A stretch of 64,000 bases of DNA from Bacillus spongiae. GTDB lineage: Bacteria; Bacillota; Bacilli; Bacillales; Bacillaceae_K. This document shows, piece after piece, positions 21,283 through 29,673 of the stretch; position 1 is the first letter of the stretch, and the number at the start of each line of letters is the position of its first letter. The stretch lies in contig NZ_JBBAXC010000002.1 in the NCBI RefSeq assembly GCF_037120725.1, positions 248,001-312,000 on the forward strand, written 5' to 3'. The translations under genes and the position numbers were made by a program. The notes under the pieces were generated by a model. That model saw only the letters and a list, made by a program, of their open reading frames with translations. It was not told the origin of the DNA and did no database searches.

Positions 21283-21930
21283 ATGATTATTCATATAGTC
21301 GGAGGCGGACCGTTAACTGAGCTTCCGAGTTTACATAATTGGAATTCACCAGAAATAATTTGGGTAGGTGTGGATCGAGGAGTATATACATTAATGAAGC
21401 AATCCATTTCACCTAAGGTAGCATTCGGAGATTTTGATTCTGTATCAAAAGAAGAATTTGAAGAAATTAAACATAATGTAGAACAAGTTTATCGTTATCA
21501 TCCGGAAAAAGATGAAACAGACATGGAACTAGCGTATACATGGGCGATAGAGCAGTCACCAAATAAAATTCGAATCTTCGGAGCAACGGGGGGGAGAATG
21601 GATCATTTTATCGCAAATATACAACTCCTAATCCGAAAGGTAACAAATAAAATTTCTTGTAATGTAGAAATAGTGGATAGTAAGAATACCTTGGTTGTAT
21701 TTCCCCCAGGAGAATATACAGTAGACATAGAGCAAGAAAAGCGCTATATTTCATTTTTCTCCATGAGTGAAAAAGTTGAGAATTTATCGCTTTTGGGTTT
21801 TAAATATGAACTAAATCGACATTCTCTCCAGTTAGGATCTACGCTATGTATTAGTAATGAACTTATTCAATCATCTGGTACTTTTTCCTTCACGAGTGGC
21901 ATATTATTAATGGTAAGAAGTACAGATTAA
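21283..21930 (+). CDS. thiN: Thiamine pyrophosphokinase
   Basis: Transfers pyrophosphate from ATP to thiamine to make thiamine diphosphate. It is the salvage-type kinase of Bacilli (YloS/ThiN). I use ATG 21283 (215 residues), giving MIIHIVGGGPLTELPSL behind AAGGAAGGGTGG; a TTG at 21256 would add nine unlikely residues. Motifs include VGVDRGVYTL, KVAFGDFDSV, YHPEKDETDMELA and GATGGRMDH, all TPK active-site segments. No thiamine riboswitch is seen upstream. Confidence 0.93.
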   Translation: MIIHIVGGGPLTELPSLHNWNSPEIIWVGVDRGVYTLMKQSISPKVAFGDFDSVSKEEFEEIKHNVEQVYRYHPEKDETDMELAYTWAIEQSPNKIRIFGATGGRMDHFIANIQLLIRKVTNKISCNVEIVDSKNTLVVFPPGEYTVDIEQEKRYISFFSMSEKVENLSLLGFKYELNRHSLQLGSTLCISNELIQSSGTFSFTSGILLMVRSTD

Positions 21931-22010
21931 TATCTTACTAATTATGCACACAAAATGAATTCAGAGGAATAAAATAAAACGTCAAAGAGGATTGAAGCTT
22001 TATGATTCAT

Positions 22011-22018
22011 GGGGAGGG
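22011..22018 (+). promoter_or_regulatory. Strong ribosome binding site of spoVM
   Basis: GGGGAGGG at 22011-22018, with seven bases before the ATG at 22025. It helps establish the very short spoVM reading frame as a real gene. A SigE promoter would be expected upstream in 21931-22010, but I cannot identify one with confidence. Confidence 0.7.
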
Positions 22019-22024
22019 AATATT

Positions 22025-22105
22025 ATGAGATTTTATACCATTAAACTACCAAGGTTTATAGGCGGCCTTGTCCGTGCCATGCTAGGAACGTTCAAAAAAG
22101 AATAG
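22025..22105 (+). CDS. spoVM: Stage V sporulation protein M (SpoVM)
   Basis: A 26-residue amphipathic peptide that recognises the convex forespore membrane and anchors SpoIVA to start coat assembly. It also interacts with FtsH in B. subtilis. The protein begins MRFYTIKLPRFIGGLVRAM and ends LGTFKKE. It is identical in length to B. subtilis SpoVM and keeps the key Pro9, the hydrophobic face and the charged C-terminus, with only conservative changes (K/R, I/L, S/T, D/E). The gene sits between thiN and rpmB, exactly as in B. subtilis. It is strong evidence that the organism makes endospores. Confidence 0.96.
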   Translation: MRFYTIKLPRFIGGLVRAMLGTFKKE

Positions 22106-22554
22106 GTTTTTTAACGAATTGTTGTTATTTGTTCCTTATTAGCTTCAAACTTAGAGTTTAATCTTTTTCAGTCATTTGTACCTATACTATTATCTCTTGA
22201 ACACGAAAAAACGGCATCTCCATTGTTAGATACAGTCGGGAGAAGCCGTTTTTTGTGGAAAAAGGTTAACAATATACAGTTTGGAAAAGAAGAGGCAATA
22301 CCAGTAGCTACTATTCATAATGAAAGGAAGGAGAACGGTCAATACTATGATCAAGAAGGAAAAATAATTAGAAGATGTAAAATGCATTCCTGTAAGAGCT
22401 CGGCAGGAAAACAAAAAGGTCCATATCAAGTAATCAAAAGATTTACTCTTCTCTTTTATAAAGGACCTTGTTATAGAGGGATATTTTTTGAAAATAACTT
22501 TAATGTATCTCGTGTAGTTAAAGTCGACTGTAGCATGTTAGTTAGGGTGACAAT
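22106..22554. other. Non-coding stretch between spoVM and rpmB
   Basis: About 450 bases without a supportable gene. A 122-codon open frame here (22223-22591) begins inside a terminator hairpin, has no family resemblance and runs through the rpmB terminator, so I treat it as chance. Apart from the hairpin at 22206-22254 I see no further structure. Confidence 0.6.
22206..22254 (+). terminator. Candidate intrinsic terminator downstream of spoVM
   Basis: AAAACGGCATCTCC pairs with GGGAGAAGCCGTTTT (one A-A mismatch), with a roughly 16-base loop and a T run continuing on the plus strand. It lies about 100 bases after the spoVM stop and is the likely end of the spoVM transcript. Confidence 0.75.
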
Positions 22555-22589
22555 AGTAAAAAAGGTATATGCACGAGTGCATATACCTT
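22555..22589 (-). terminator. Intrinsic terminator of rpmB
   Basis: A perfect palindrome, AAGGTATATGCAC with its complement separated by two bases (22562-22589). It is followed on the minus strand by six T. It sits directly past the rpmB stop. Confidence 0.9.
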
Positions 22590-22598
22590 GAGCGCTGA

Positions 22599-22787
22599 TT
22601 ATACGCGTTCTACTTTACCGGATTTTAATGCTCTTGCAGAAACCCATACACGTTTAGGCTTTCCGTCTACAAGAATGCGAACTTTTTGAAGGTTAGCGCC
22701 CCAAGTACGCTTTGTAGCGTTCATCGCGTGGGAGCGAGCGTTACCAGAACGAGCTTTACGACCTGTAACTACGCATTTTTTTGGCAT
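22599..22787 (-). CDS. rpmB: 50S ribosomal protein L28
   Basis: A 62-residue large-subunit protein. The start [21 protein letters not shown] is the L28 signature. Only one cysteine is present here, so this copy is not a full four-cysteine zinc form. It is transcribed against its neighbours on the minus strand, as in B. subtilis, with its own promoter and terminator and a good GAGGAGGG ribosome binding site. Confidence 0.96.
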   Translation of the reverse strand: MPKKCVVTGRKARSGNARSHAMNATKRTWGANLQKVRILVDGKPKRVWVSARALKSGKVERV

Positions 22788-22866
22788 GATATTCCCTCCT
22801 CACAAAAATGAAGCTGAAACATATTTTCAGTTTCACAATTCATCTTTATCTCAAACATACTTTAAT

Positions 22867-22895
22867 AATTTATCATAACCACTTTCATAATGCAA
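22867..22895 (-). promoter_or_regulatory. Promoter of rpmB (SigA, extended -10)
   Basis: Read on the minus strand: TTGCAT (22890-22895), a 17-bp spacer, then TAAATT (22867-22872), with TG at the extended -10 position. It lies about 80 bp upstream of the rpmB start. The spacing is ideal and the -10 box is fair. Confidence 0.6.
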
Positions 22896-23111
22896 TACTT
22901 CAACGAAAACTTATCAAGAAAAATTACTTGACGCAAAAATAATATCTAAAGATTTCCACTTGCAATTGTCTTTTTAATCGAATGTTCAGTTAGTTTTATC
23001 GCTGAACTCGTAAAGATTGACTAAAATGAAAGACTAAATAATGATCCTGTTAGTAGCTTTTAGGGAATACTAGACAAGATAAAGGGGATTTTATATAATA
23101 CATATTTAGTT

Positions 23112-23139
23112 TTGCTTTTAAAAATATAATAGTTATAGT
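23112..23139 (+). promoter_or_regulatory. Candidate SigA promoter for the asp23-family/fakA genes
   Basis: TTGCTT at 23112-23117, a 16-bp spacer, and TATAGT at 23134-23139, about 95 bp upstream of the Asp23-family start. The rest of 22896-23111 is AT-rich with no gene. Confidence 0.5.
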
Positions 23140-23233
23140 AAAATGGCTGTAGCCAAGCAAGTATATTGTATAGTAGCTGTGTCGGTTTTATAAGTGGAAA
23201 CAGCCTTACTACACATTTAAGGGGGAACGATAA

Positions 23234-23596
23234 ATGTCCATCGAACTAACAAACTCATTAGGACAAATCGATATTTCAAACGATGTAATTGCAATGATTG
23301 CTGGTGGAGCAGCAATGGATTGCTATGGTATCGTTGGTATGGCTTCGAAAAATCAAATCAAAGACGGTTTGACAGACATATTACGAAAAGAAAATTTCAC
23401 ACGTGGTGTGATTGTACGTCAAGAGCAGGAAGAAGTACATATTGATATGTTTATCATTGTTAGTTATGGAACAAAAATTTCAGAGGTAGCTAATAATGTA
23501 CAATCAAAAGTGAAATATACTCTGGATAAAACCGTAGGATTAACGGTTGACTCTGTTAATATTTTTGTGCAAGGTGTTCGTGTGACGAACCCGTAG
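23234..23596 (+). CDS. Asp23/Gls24 family envelope stress protein (YloU-like)
   Basis: A 120-residue Asp23/Gls24-family protein. The family signature is visible as GQIDISNDVIAMIAGGAAMDCYGIVGMASK, with the central VHIDMFIIVSYGTKI and the C-terminal VDSVNIFVQGVRV. Members are associated with the cell envelope or alkaline stress in Staphylococcus. The B. subtilis homologue YloU precedes yloV just as here. It has a GGGGGAA ribosome binding site and lies 17 bases before the fakA-like gene. The exact function in Bacillus is not established. Confidence 0.92.
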   Translation: MSIELTNSLGQIDISNDVIAMIAGGAAMDCYGIVGMASKNQIKDGLTDILRKENFTRGVIVRQEQEEVHIDMFIIVSYGTKISEVANNVQSKVKYTLDKTVGLTVDSVNIFVQGVRVTNP

Positions 23597-23612
23597 TGAG
23601 GAGGAAAGATTT

Positions 23613-25286
23613 GTGTCAATTACAGCATTGAATGGAAAACGTTTTGCAGAGATGGTCATTCAAGGAGCAAATCACTTATCAACAAATGCTCAAATGGTCG
23701 ATGCATTAAACGTATTTCCTGTTCCAGATGGAGATACTGGAACAAACATGAACTTATCAATGACATCAGGAGCTAAAGAAGTTCAGCAGAATGTACGGGA
23801 AGAAATCGGTAAAGTAGCATCTTTTCTTTCCCGAGGTCTCTTAATGGGTGCTCGTGGAAATTCTGGAGTCATTTTATCTCAATTGTTTAGAGGGTTTGGG
23901 AAAGCCATTGAATCAAAGCATAACGTGACGACAGAGGAATTTGCTCTTGCTTTAGAAGCAGGTGTTAATACAGCCTATAAAGCGGTTATGAAGCCTGTTG
24001 AAGGGACGATTTTGACCGTAGCAAAAGATGCTGCAAAAAAGGCAATAGAAATTGCCATAGAAGAGTCTGACTTTGTTAAGTTTATGCAAAAAGTTGTAGA
24101 TGAAGGACAAGCTTCCTTAAATCGCACACCTGAATTACTTCCAGTATTAAAAGAAGTCGGGGTTGTGGATAGTGGTGGTCAAGGTTTACTTCTAATTTAT
24201 GAAGGCTTTTTAGCAGAATTGAAAGGTGAAACCGTATCGGAAATGAAATCATTTCAACCTCATATGGAGGAGCTTGTTAGTGCTGAGCACCATAAGGCGC
24301 AGGACTTCATAAATACAGAAGATATTGAATTTGGCTACTGTACAGAATTTATGGTTCGATTTACAAATGAGAAAACAGCTAATCATCCATTTGTTGAAGA
24401 AGTGTTCAGAGAAGACTTAAGTCAATATGGCGATTCACTATTAGTGATTTCAGACGATGATATTGTTAAGGTTCATATTCATTCTGAACAGCCTGGTGAA
24501 GTCCTTTCTTATGGACAACAATATGGTGACTTGATTAAAATAAAAATAGAAAATATGAGAGAACAGCATACGTCTATTGTAGGGGACACAAAGCCCCTTC
24601 AAACCGACCTTCCGAAGAAAAGAGAAAAACAAGAGTATGGTATTGTAACGGTCTCTATGGGAGAAGGAATTGCTGATTTATTTAAAAGTATCGGTGCTGC
24701 TTATGTAATTGAAGGTGGACAAACCATGAACCCTAGCACAGAAGATATTTTAAAAGCGATCGAAGAGGTTCATGCTGAGAAGGTAATTATTCTTCCGAAT
24801 AATAAAAACATCATTATGGCGGCGGAACAAGCTTCCGAAGTTGCTGACATAGATGTTGTAGTGGTCCCTTCCAAAACAGTACCACAAGGAATGGCTGCCT
24901 TACTTTCTTTTAACCCTTCTGCCACCATAGAGCAAAATAAAGAAGGAATGACAACGGCACTTTCATTTGTAAAAACAGGTCAAATAACGTACGCAGTTCG
25001 CGATACAAATATTGATGGTGTTGAAATTGCTAAAGATGACTTCATGGGGATAGCCGATGGCAAAATAGTCATAACAAACTCGAATAAATTAGAATCTGCA
25101 AAATTATTGCTCGAAAATATGATTGATGAAGATACTGAAATCGTCACCATTTTACATGGTGAAGGGGTCACATCTGAAGAAGTTGAATCAATTTCCGAGT
25201 ATGTTGAATCACATTTTGAAGATGTTGAAATTGAAGTTCATGATGGAAAGCAGCCTTTGTATTCATTTATTTTTTCAATTGAATAG
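23613..25286 (+). CDS. Fatty acid kinase FakA-like DAK2-domain protein (YloV)
   Basis: A 557-residue protein with an N-terminal Dak2 (DhaL-type) ATP-binding domain, shown by ALNVFPVPDGDTGTNMNLSM with its Mg-binding aspartates and LLMGARGNSGVILSQLFRG; a middle linker; and a C-terminal EDD-like region (about 320-557, with IILPNNKNIIMAAEQA). Its Staphylococcus homologue FakA phosphorylates fatty acids bound to FakB (DegV-type) proteins. No fakB is in the window, so substrate carriers must be encoded elsewhere. GTG start 23613 behind GGAGGAAAG. Confidence 0.9.
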   Translation: MSITALNGKRFAEMVIQGANHLSTNAQMVDALNVFPVPDGDTGTNMNLSMTSGAKEVQQNVREEIGKVASFLSRGLLMGARGNSGVILSQLFRGFGKAIESKHNVTTEEFALALEAGVNTAYKAVMKPVEGTILTVAKDAAKKAIEIAIEESDFVKFMQKVVDEGQASLNRTPELLPVLKEVGVVDSGGQGLLLIYEGFLAELKGETVSEMKSFQPHMEELVSAEHHKAQDFINTEDIEFGYCTEFMVRFTNEKTANHPFVEEVFREDLSQYGDSLLVISDDDIVKVHIHSEQPGEVLSYGQQYGDLIKIKIENMREQHTSIVGDTKPLQTDLPKKREKQEYGIVTVSMGEGIADLFKSIGAAYVIEGGQTMNPSTEDILKAIEEVHAEKVIILPNNKNIIMAAEQASEVADIDVVVVPSKTVPQGMAALLSFNPSATIEQNKEGMTTALSFVKTGQITYAVRDTNIDGVEIAKDDFMGIADGKIVITNSNKLESAKLLLENMIDEDTEIVTILHGEGVTSEEVESISEYVESHFEDVEIEVHDGKQPLYSFIFSIE

Positions 25287-25293
25287 TTTTTTC

Positions 25294-25320
25294 AATAGAA
25301 GGGGATTCCCCTTCTATTTC
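25294..25320 (+). terminator. Hairpin after the fakA-like gene
   Basis: AATAGAAGGGG pairs perfectly with CCCCTTCTATT across a 3-base loop. The T tail is short and interrupted (TCCAT), so termination may be partial, leaving some read-through into sdaAB. Confidence 0.6.
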
Positions 25321-25357
25321 CATATGGGAGAAAAGTATAAGGGGAAGGGGAAAGATT

Positions 25358-26020
25358 ATGAAATACAAATCCGTTTTTGATATTATCGGCCCAATTATGA
25401 TTGGACCCTCAAGTTCTCATACAGCAGGTGCTGCAAGGATTGGTCGCGTTGCACGAAGTTTGTTTAGGAGAGAACCGAAATGGGTAACGGTTTCATTATA
25501 TGGTTCCTTTGCTAAGACGTATAAAGGCCATGGAACTGATGTTGCTCTTATTGGGGGGATATTAGATTTTGATACATTTGATGAACGTATTATTTCCGCA
25601 ATTGACATCGCGAAGGAGAAAGGGATTCGAATCACCTTTCATGAAGAGGAAGCGATTACAGACCATCCTAATACGGCAAGAATTAATATAGGGGATGAAA
25701 ATGGCTCCATGGAACTTGTTGGAATTTCTATTGGTGGTGGAAAAATAGAAATAATCGAGCTAAACGGTTTTCAATTAAAATTAAGTGGACATCATCCAGC
25801 TATATTAGTTGTCCATGATGACAGGTTTGGGGCAATAGCGTCAGTCTCTGCTATTTTAGCTAAGTATAAAGTCAATATTGGTCATATGGAAGTATCTCGA
25901 AAAGAGGTTGGCAAAATGGCTTTAATGACAATCGAAGTAGATCAAAATATTAACGATAATATTTTAACGGAAATTTCAAATCTAAATAATATTACTCAGG
26001 TAACAAGAATTGTAGATTAA
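25358..26020 (+). CDS. sdaAB: L-serine ammonia-lyase, iron-sulfur-dependent, beta subunit
   Basis: The beta chain of the two-subunit Firmicute serine dehydratase, which converts L-serine to pyruvate and ammonia. The 220 residues include the signature GPSSSHTAGAARIGR near the N-terminus and a C-terminal ACT domain (about 147-220, HPAILVVHDDRFGAIASVSAILAKY split by the fold), which usually binds serine. It is followed 49 bp later by sdaAA, with a cre-like site between them. Confidence 0.94.
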   Translation: MKYKSVFDIIGPIMIGPSSSHTAGAARIGRVARSLFRREPKWVTVSLYGSFAKTYKGHGTDVALIGGILDFDTFDERIISAIDIAKEKGIRITFHEEEAITDHPNTARINIGDENGSMELVGISIGGGKIEIIELNGFQLKLSGHHPAILVVHDDRFGAIASVSAILAKYKVNIGHMEVSRKEVGKMALMTIEVDQNINDNILTEISNLNNITQVTRIVD

Positions 26021-26033
26021 AAGACCCTAAAAG

Positions 26034-26047
26034 TGACAGCGCTTTCA
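26034..26047 (+). promoter_or_regulatory. cre-like site between sdaAB and sdaAA
   Basis: TGACAGCGCTTTCA matches the CcpA catabolite-responsive element consensus TGWAARCGYTWNCW at all specified positions except one. It lies in the 49-bp gap inside the operon, 23 bp before the sdaAA start, where CcpA-HPr(Ser-P) could act as a roadblock. Motif match only. Confidence 0.5.
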
Positions 26048-26069
26048 TTAATGGTTAGGAGTTGATTAT

Positions 26070-26960
26070 ATGTTTCGTAATGTTGCAGAATTAGTTGAAT
26101 TAGCTGATAGTCAAAATAAAAAGATCTCTGACATCATGATTGAGCAAGAAATGAAATATAAGAAAAAATCACGAACTGATGTTATGGAGTTAATGGAACG
26201 TAATTTAGTCGTAATGGAGCAAGCAGTCGAAAAGGGATTGAATGGTGTGCAATCTCATTCAGGGTTAACCGGTGGTGATGCCCTACTCATGAAGAAGTAT
26301 ATTGAAAAAGGAAATATATTAAGTGGTGAAACGATACTTGATGCAGTTAGTAAGGCCGTTGCCACAAATGAAGTGAATGCAGCAATGGGGACAATTTGTG
26401 CAACACCCACAGCAGGATCTGCTGGTGTCGTCCCAGGAACACTTTTTGCTGTCAAAAACAAGTTGAATCCCACACGTGAGCAGATGGTTCGCTTTTTATT
26501 TACTTCAGGTGCTTTTGGTTTTGTTGTTGCAAATAATGCTTCCATTTCCGGAGCAGCTGGAGGGTGTCAAGCAGAAGTGGGGTCTGCAGCGGGGATGGCA
26601 GCTGCCGCGATTGTTGAGATGGCCGGAGGGTCTCCCGCTCAATGTGCGGAAGCGATGGCGATTACGTTGAAAAACATGCTGGGGCTTGTCTGTGACCCTG
26701 TAGCAGGTCTCGTTGAAGTACCATGTGTCAAACGTAATGCGATGGGCGCTGCGAATGCGATGGTTGCGGCTGACATGGCTTTAGCTGGAATTGAAAGTCG
26801 AATTCCTTGTGATGAGGTGATTGATGCTATGTATAGAATTGGTTTAAGTATGCCCGTGGCATTAAGAGAAACGGCACAAGGAGGGTTAGCGGCTACTCCA
26901 ACGGGGAGAGAGCTAGAAGCGAAAATCTTTGGGATACCGCTAGAAAAGAAAAATGAATAA
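26070..26960 (+). CDS. sdaAA: L-serine ammonia-lyase, iron-sulfur-dependent, alpha subunit
   Basis: The catalytic chain of the heteromeric serine dehydratase. The 296 residues show the conserved GLTGGDA, TICATPTAGSAGVVPGTLFA, SISGAAGGCQAEVGSAAGMAAAA-type glycine-alanine stretch and LVCDPVAGLVEVPCVKRNA. The cysteines in these blocks are the usual ligands of the [4Fe-4S] cluster. A good GGAG lies before ATG 26070. Its end overlaps the start of recG by eight bases, an arrangement also seen in B. subtilis. Confidence 0.95.
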   Translation: MFRNVAELVELADSQNKKISDIMIEQEMKYKKKSRTDVMELMERNLVVMEQAVEKGLNGVQSHSGLTGGDALLMKKYIEKGNILSGETILDAVSKAVATNEVNAAMGTICATPTAGSAGVVPGTLFAVKNKLNPTREQMVRFLFTSGAFGFVVANNASISGAAGGCQAEVGSAAGMAAAAIVEMAGGSPAQCAEAMAITLKNMLGLVCDPVAGLVEVPCVKRNAMGAANAMVAADMALAGIESRIPCDEVIDAMYRIGLSMPVALRETAQGGLAATPTGRELEAKIFGIPLEKKNE

Positions 26961-28998
26961 AGTTCGCTTACCTATTCAAGTGTTAAAGGGTGTTGGAGAG
27001 GGAACAGCACAACAATTAGCCGATACAGGGATTCATACAGTAGCTGATTTATTTGAGTATCTTCCTTATCGCTATGAGGACTATCGGTTAAAAGAATTAA
27101 CAGAAGTAGCTCACGAAGAAAGAGTAACAGTAGAGGGGAAGGTTCATAGTGAGCCTTCTCTTATGTATTATGGTAGGAAGAAGAACCGTCTTACTATAAG
27201 GTTGCTCGTTGGGAGATATTTAATCCAAGCCATCTTTTTTAATCAACCATATTTAAAGAAGAAAATCTCCATCGGTGATACGGTAACCATAAGTGGGAAA
27301 TGGGATAAACATCGTCAAATCGTTACGGTCCAAAGCTATACTTTAGGACCTCATAATACCCAAAAAGATTTTGAACCGGTCTATTCATTAAAAGGGTCAA
27401 TTTCTAGTTCAACTATTCGCAAACTATTAGAACAAGCGTTTTTGAAACACAGTGAGTTGATTGAGGAAAACTTACCTGACCACCTTCTTAAACAATATAG
27501 GCTTTTGGATAAGAGAAGTACTTTAGAAAAACTACATTTTCCTTCTTCGCCTGATGATATGAAACAAGCGAGAAGACGATTTGTTTATGAGGAATTTCTA
27601 CATTTTCAGTTGAAAATGCAAGGACTAAGAAAGTTTGAACGTGAAAATTCCTACGGGATTTCCCAACAGTATCATGTAGAAAAAGTGAAAGAACTCATTG
27701 GTTTGCTACCATTCTCCTTAACGGATGCACAAAGGAGAGTCGTTAATGAAATCTTGACAGATTTGAAATCTCCCTACCGAATGAATCGTCTCCTACAAGG
27801 GGATGTAGGATCTGGGAAGACTATCGTTGCGGCAATTGTACTATATGCTAGTGTTACGGCTGGATTTCAAGGAGCACTTATGGTCCCAACAGAAATATTA
27901 GCTGAGCAGCATGCGGAATCTTTGATGAAAATTCTTCAGCCAGTTGGTTTAAATGTGGCTTTGCTAACATCATCTGTAAAGGGAAAGAGAAGAAAACTGT
28001 TACTAGAAAAATTAGAGGAAGGGGAGGTTGATATTCTTATTGGGACCCATGCCCTAATTCAAGATGAGGTTTCGTTTAAACACTTAGGCTTAGTCATAAC
28101 GGATGAACAACATCGGTTTGGTGTAGGCCAGAGACGTATCCTTCGTGAAAAGGGAGAAAATACAGATGTCCTATTCATGACGGCTACGCCTATTCCTCGG
28201 ACGCTTGCCATTACTGTATTTGGAGAAATGGATGTCTCTGTTATAGATGAAATGCCTGCAGGAAGAAAAAGAATAGAAACGTATTGGGCGAAGCAAGAAA
28301 TGCTCGAACGCGTGTTGAAATTTATGGAAAAAGAGCTGTCCAATGGAAGGCAAGCTTACGTTATATGTCCTCTAATTGAGGAATCAGAGAAGCTGGATGT
28401 GCAAAATGCTATAGATGTACATAGTCAATTGTCCTTATACTTTGAGGGAAGACAGCAGGTTGGGTTAATGCATGGAAGGCTTAGCGCAGAAGAAAAAGAT
28501 CATGTTATGCAGGAATTTAGTGACAATCATTTGCAAATACTAGTATCAACTACTGTTGTAGAAGTAGGGGTAAATGTACCAAATGCTACCATGATGGTCA
28601 TTTATGATGCGGAGCGGTTTGGGTTATCGCAACTGCATCAACTAAGGGGACGAGTCGGCAGAGGAGAACATCAATCTTACTGTATATTATTAGCTGATCC
28701 TAAAACGGAAGTAGGAAAAGAGCGGATGCAAATTATGACTGAAACAACCGATGGGTTTGTATTAAGTGAAAAGGATTTGGAACTAAGGGGACCTGGAGAT
28801 TTTTTCGGAAAAAAACAGAGTGGTCTTCCTGAATTTAAAGTAGCTGATATGGTGCATGATTATCGCACGTTAGAAGTTGCCCGCGATGATGCAAAAAAGC
28901 TTATCCAGTCAGTAGAGTTTTGGGAAAATGATGAATATAGCGCGTTAAGAAGGTATCTTCAAGAATCTGGGGTAATGGAAGGTGAAAAGCTAGATTAA
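26953..28998 (+). CDS. recG: ATP-dependent DNA helicase RecG
   Basis: A branch-migration helicase that remodels stalled forks and Holliday junctions. The 681 residues contain an N-terminal wedge/OB domain (about 60-140), Walker A QGDVGSGKTIVAA, motif II DEQHRFGVGQR, motif III TATPIPRTLA and motif VI QLRGRVGRGEHQS. The start codon ATG 26953 lies inside the end of sdaAA. The gene ends at a hairpin that overlaps the fapR promoter. Confidence 0.97.
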   Translation: MNKVRLPIQVLKGVGEGTAQQLADTGIHTVADLFEYLPYRYEDYRLKELTEVAHEERVTVEGKVHSEPSLMYYGRKKNRLTIRLLVGRYLIQAIFFNQPYLKKKISIGDTVTISGKWDKHRQIVTVQSYTLGPHNTQKDFEPVYSLKGSISSSTIRKLLEQAFLKHSELIEENLPDHLLKQYRLLDKRSTLEKLHFPSSPDDMKQARRRFVYEEFLHFQLKMQGLRKFERENSYGISQQYHVEKVKELIGLLPFSLTDAQRRVVNEILTDLKSPYRMNRLLQGDVGSGKTIVAAIVLYASVTAGFQGALMVPTEILAEQHAESLMKILQPVGLNVALLTSSVKGKRRKLLLEKLEEGEVDILIGTHALIQDEVSFKHLGLVITDEQHRFGVGQRRILREKGENTDVLFMTATPIPRTLAITVFGEMDVSVIDEMPAGRKRIETYWAKQEMLERVLKFMEKELSNGRQAYVICPLIEESEKLDVQNAIDVHSQLSLYFEGRQQVGLMHGRLSAEEKDHVMQEFSDNHLQILVSTTVVEVGVNVPNATMMVIYDAERFGLSQLHQLRGRVGRGEHQSYCILLADPKTEVGKERMQIMTETTDGFVLSEKDLELRGPGDFFGKKQSGLPEFKVADMVHDYRTLEVARDDAKKLIQSVEFWENDEYSALRRYLQESGVMEGEKLD

Positions 28999-29038
28999 GA
29001 GTGGAAGGTAAGATATGTTCTTGCATTCTGCTCTTTTT
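28997..29038 (+). terminator. recG terminator overlapping the fapR promoter
   Basis: AAGAGTGGAA (28997-29006) can pair with TTCTGCTCTT (29026-29035) through ten pairs, two of them G-T, followed by T's. The loop contains the start of the fapR -35 box (TTGCAT at 29021), so the two elements share DNA. Confidence 0.55.
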
Positions 29039-29049
29039 AATTATATACT
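29021..29049 (+). promoter_or_regulatory. SigA promoter of the fapR-plsX-fabD-fabG operon
   Basis: TTGCAT at 29021-29026, an ideal 17-bp spacer, and TATACT at 29044-29049, 40 bp upstream of the fapR start. The FapR operator begins four bases after the -10 box. Confidence 0.8.
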
Positions 29050-29052
29050 ACT

Positions 29053-29071
29053 ATTAGTACCTAGTGCTAAT
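29053..29071 (+). promoter_or_regulatory. FapR operator
   Basis: ATTAGTACCTAGTGCTAAT is a near-palindrome that matches the known FapR-binding consensus around TTAGTACCTGNTACTAA. It covers the expected transcription start of fapR. In Bacilli FapR binds such sites and malonyl-CoA releases it, so the operon should be autoregulated. Confidence 0.88.
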
Positions 29072-29088
29072 TATGGACGGTGTGAGTT

Positions 29089-29673
29089 ATGAGACAATCA
29101 AAAAAGGTTCGTCAAGAACTATTACAGCAAACGATTCAAGAAAACCCTTTTATTACAGATGAAGAGCTTTCAGAACAATTTGCTGTCAGTGTGCAAACGA
29201 TAAGATTAGATCGAATGGAATTATCCATCCCTGAATTGAGGGAAAGAATAAAGCATGTTGCTGAAAAAACGTTTACTGATGAAGTCAAATCACTTCCAAT
29301 TGAAGAAGTGATTGGTGAAATAATAGATATAGAATTAGACCAAAGTGCAATTTCGATATTTGATGTGAATGTGGAGCATGTTTTTAAGCGTAACCAAATT
29401 GCTCGTGGACACCACCTATTTGCGCAAGCAAACTCTTTGGCTGTTGCTGTTATTAACGATGACTTGGCACTTACTGCGGAATCAAAAATACGTTATCATC
29501 GCCCTGTAAAGATTGCGGAAAGGGTAATTGCGAAAGCGAAGGTTGTAACGTCGGTAAATGAAAAAGGACGAACCATCGTGGAAGTAAGTAGTTATGTAGG
29601 ACAAGAACTTGTTTTTAATGGTATCTTTGAAATGTATCGTTCGAAAATTGATGCAAAGGATGTTTCAAAATGA
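29089..29673 (+). CDS. fapR: Transcription factor FapR, lipid synthesis regulator
   Basis: Repressor of fatty-acid and phospholipid synthesis genes, released by malonyl-CoA. The 194 residues have an N-terminal DeoR-like helix-turn-helix (about 8-55, with [17 protein letters not shown]) and a C-terminal hotdog effector domain (about 75-190, with [29 protein letters not shown]). An operator lies at its own promoter. It overlaps plsX by four bases. The ribosome binding site is weak (GACGGTGTGAG). Confidence 0.96.
   Translation: MRQSKKVRQELLQQTIQENPFITDEELSEQFAVSVQTIRLDRMELSIPELRERIKHVAEKTFTDEVKSLPIEEVIGEIIDIELDQSAISIFDVNVEHVFKRNQIARGHHLFAQANSLAVAVINDDLALTAESKIRYHRPVKIAERVIAKAKVVTSVNEKGRTIVEVSSYVGQELVFNGIFEMYRSKIDAKDVSK

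Noticed and set aside
22223-22591. 122-codon plus-strand open frame between spoVM and rpmB
   Set aside because: It starts inside a terminator hairpin, runs through the rpmB terminator, has no ribosome binding site and shows no protein family pattern.
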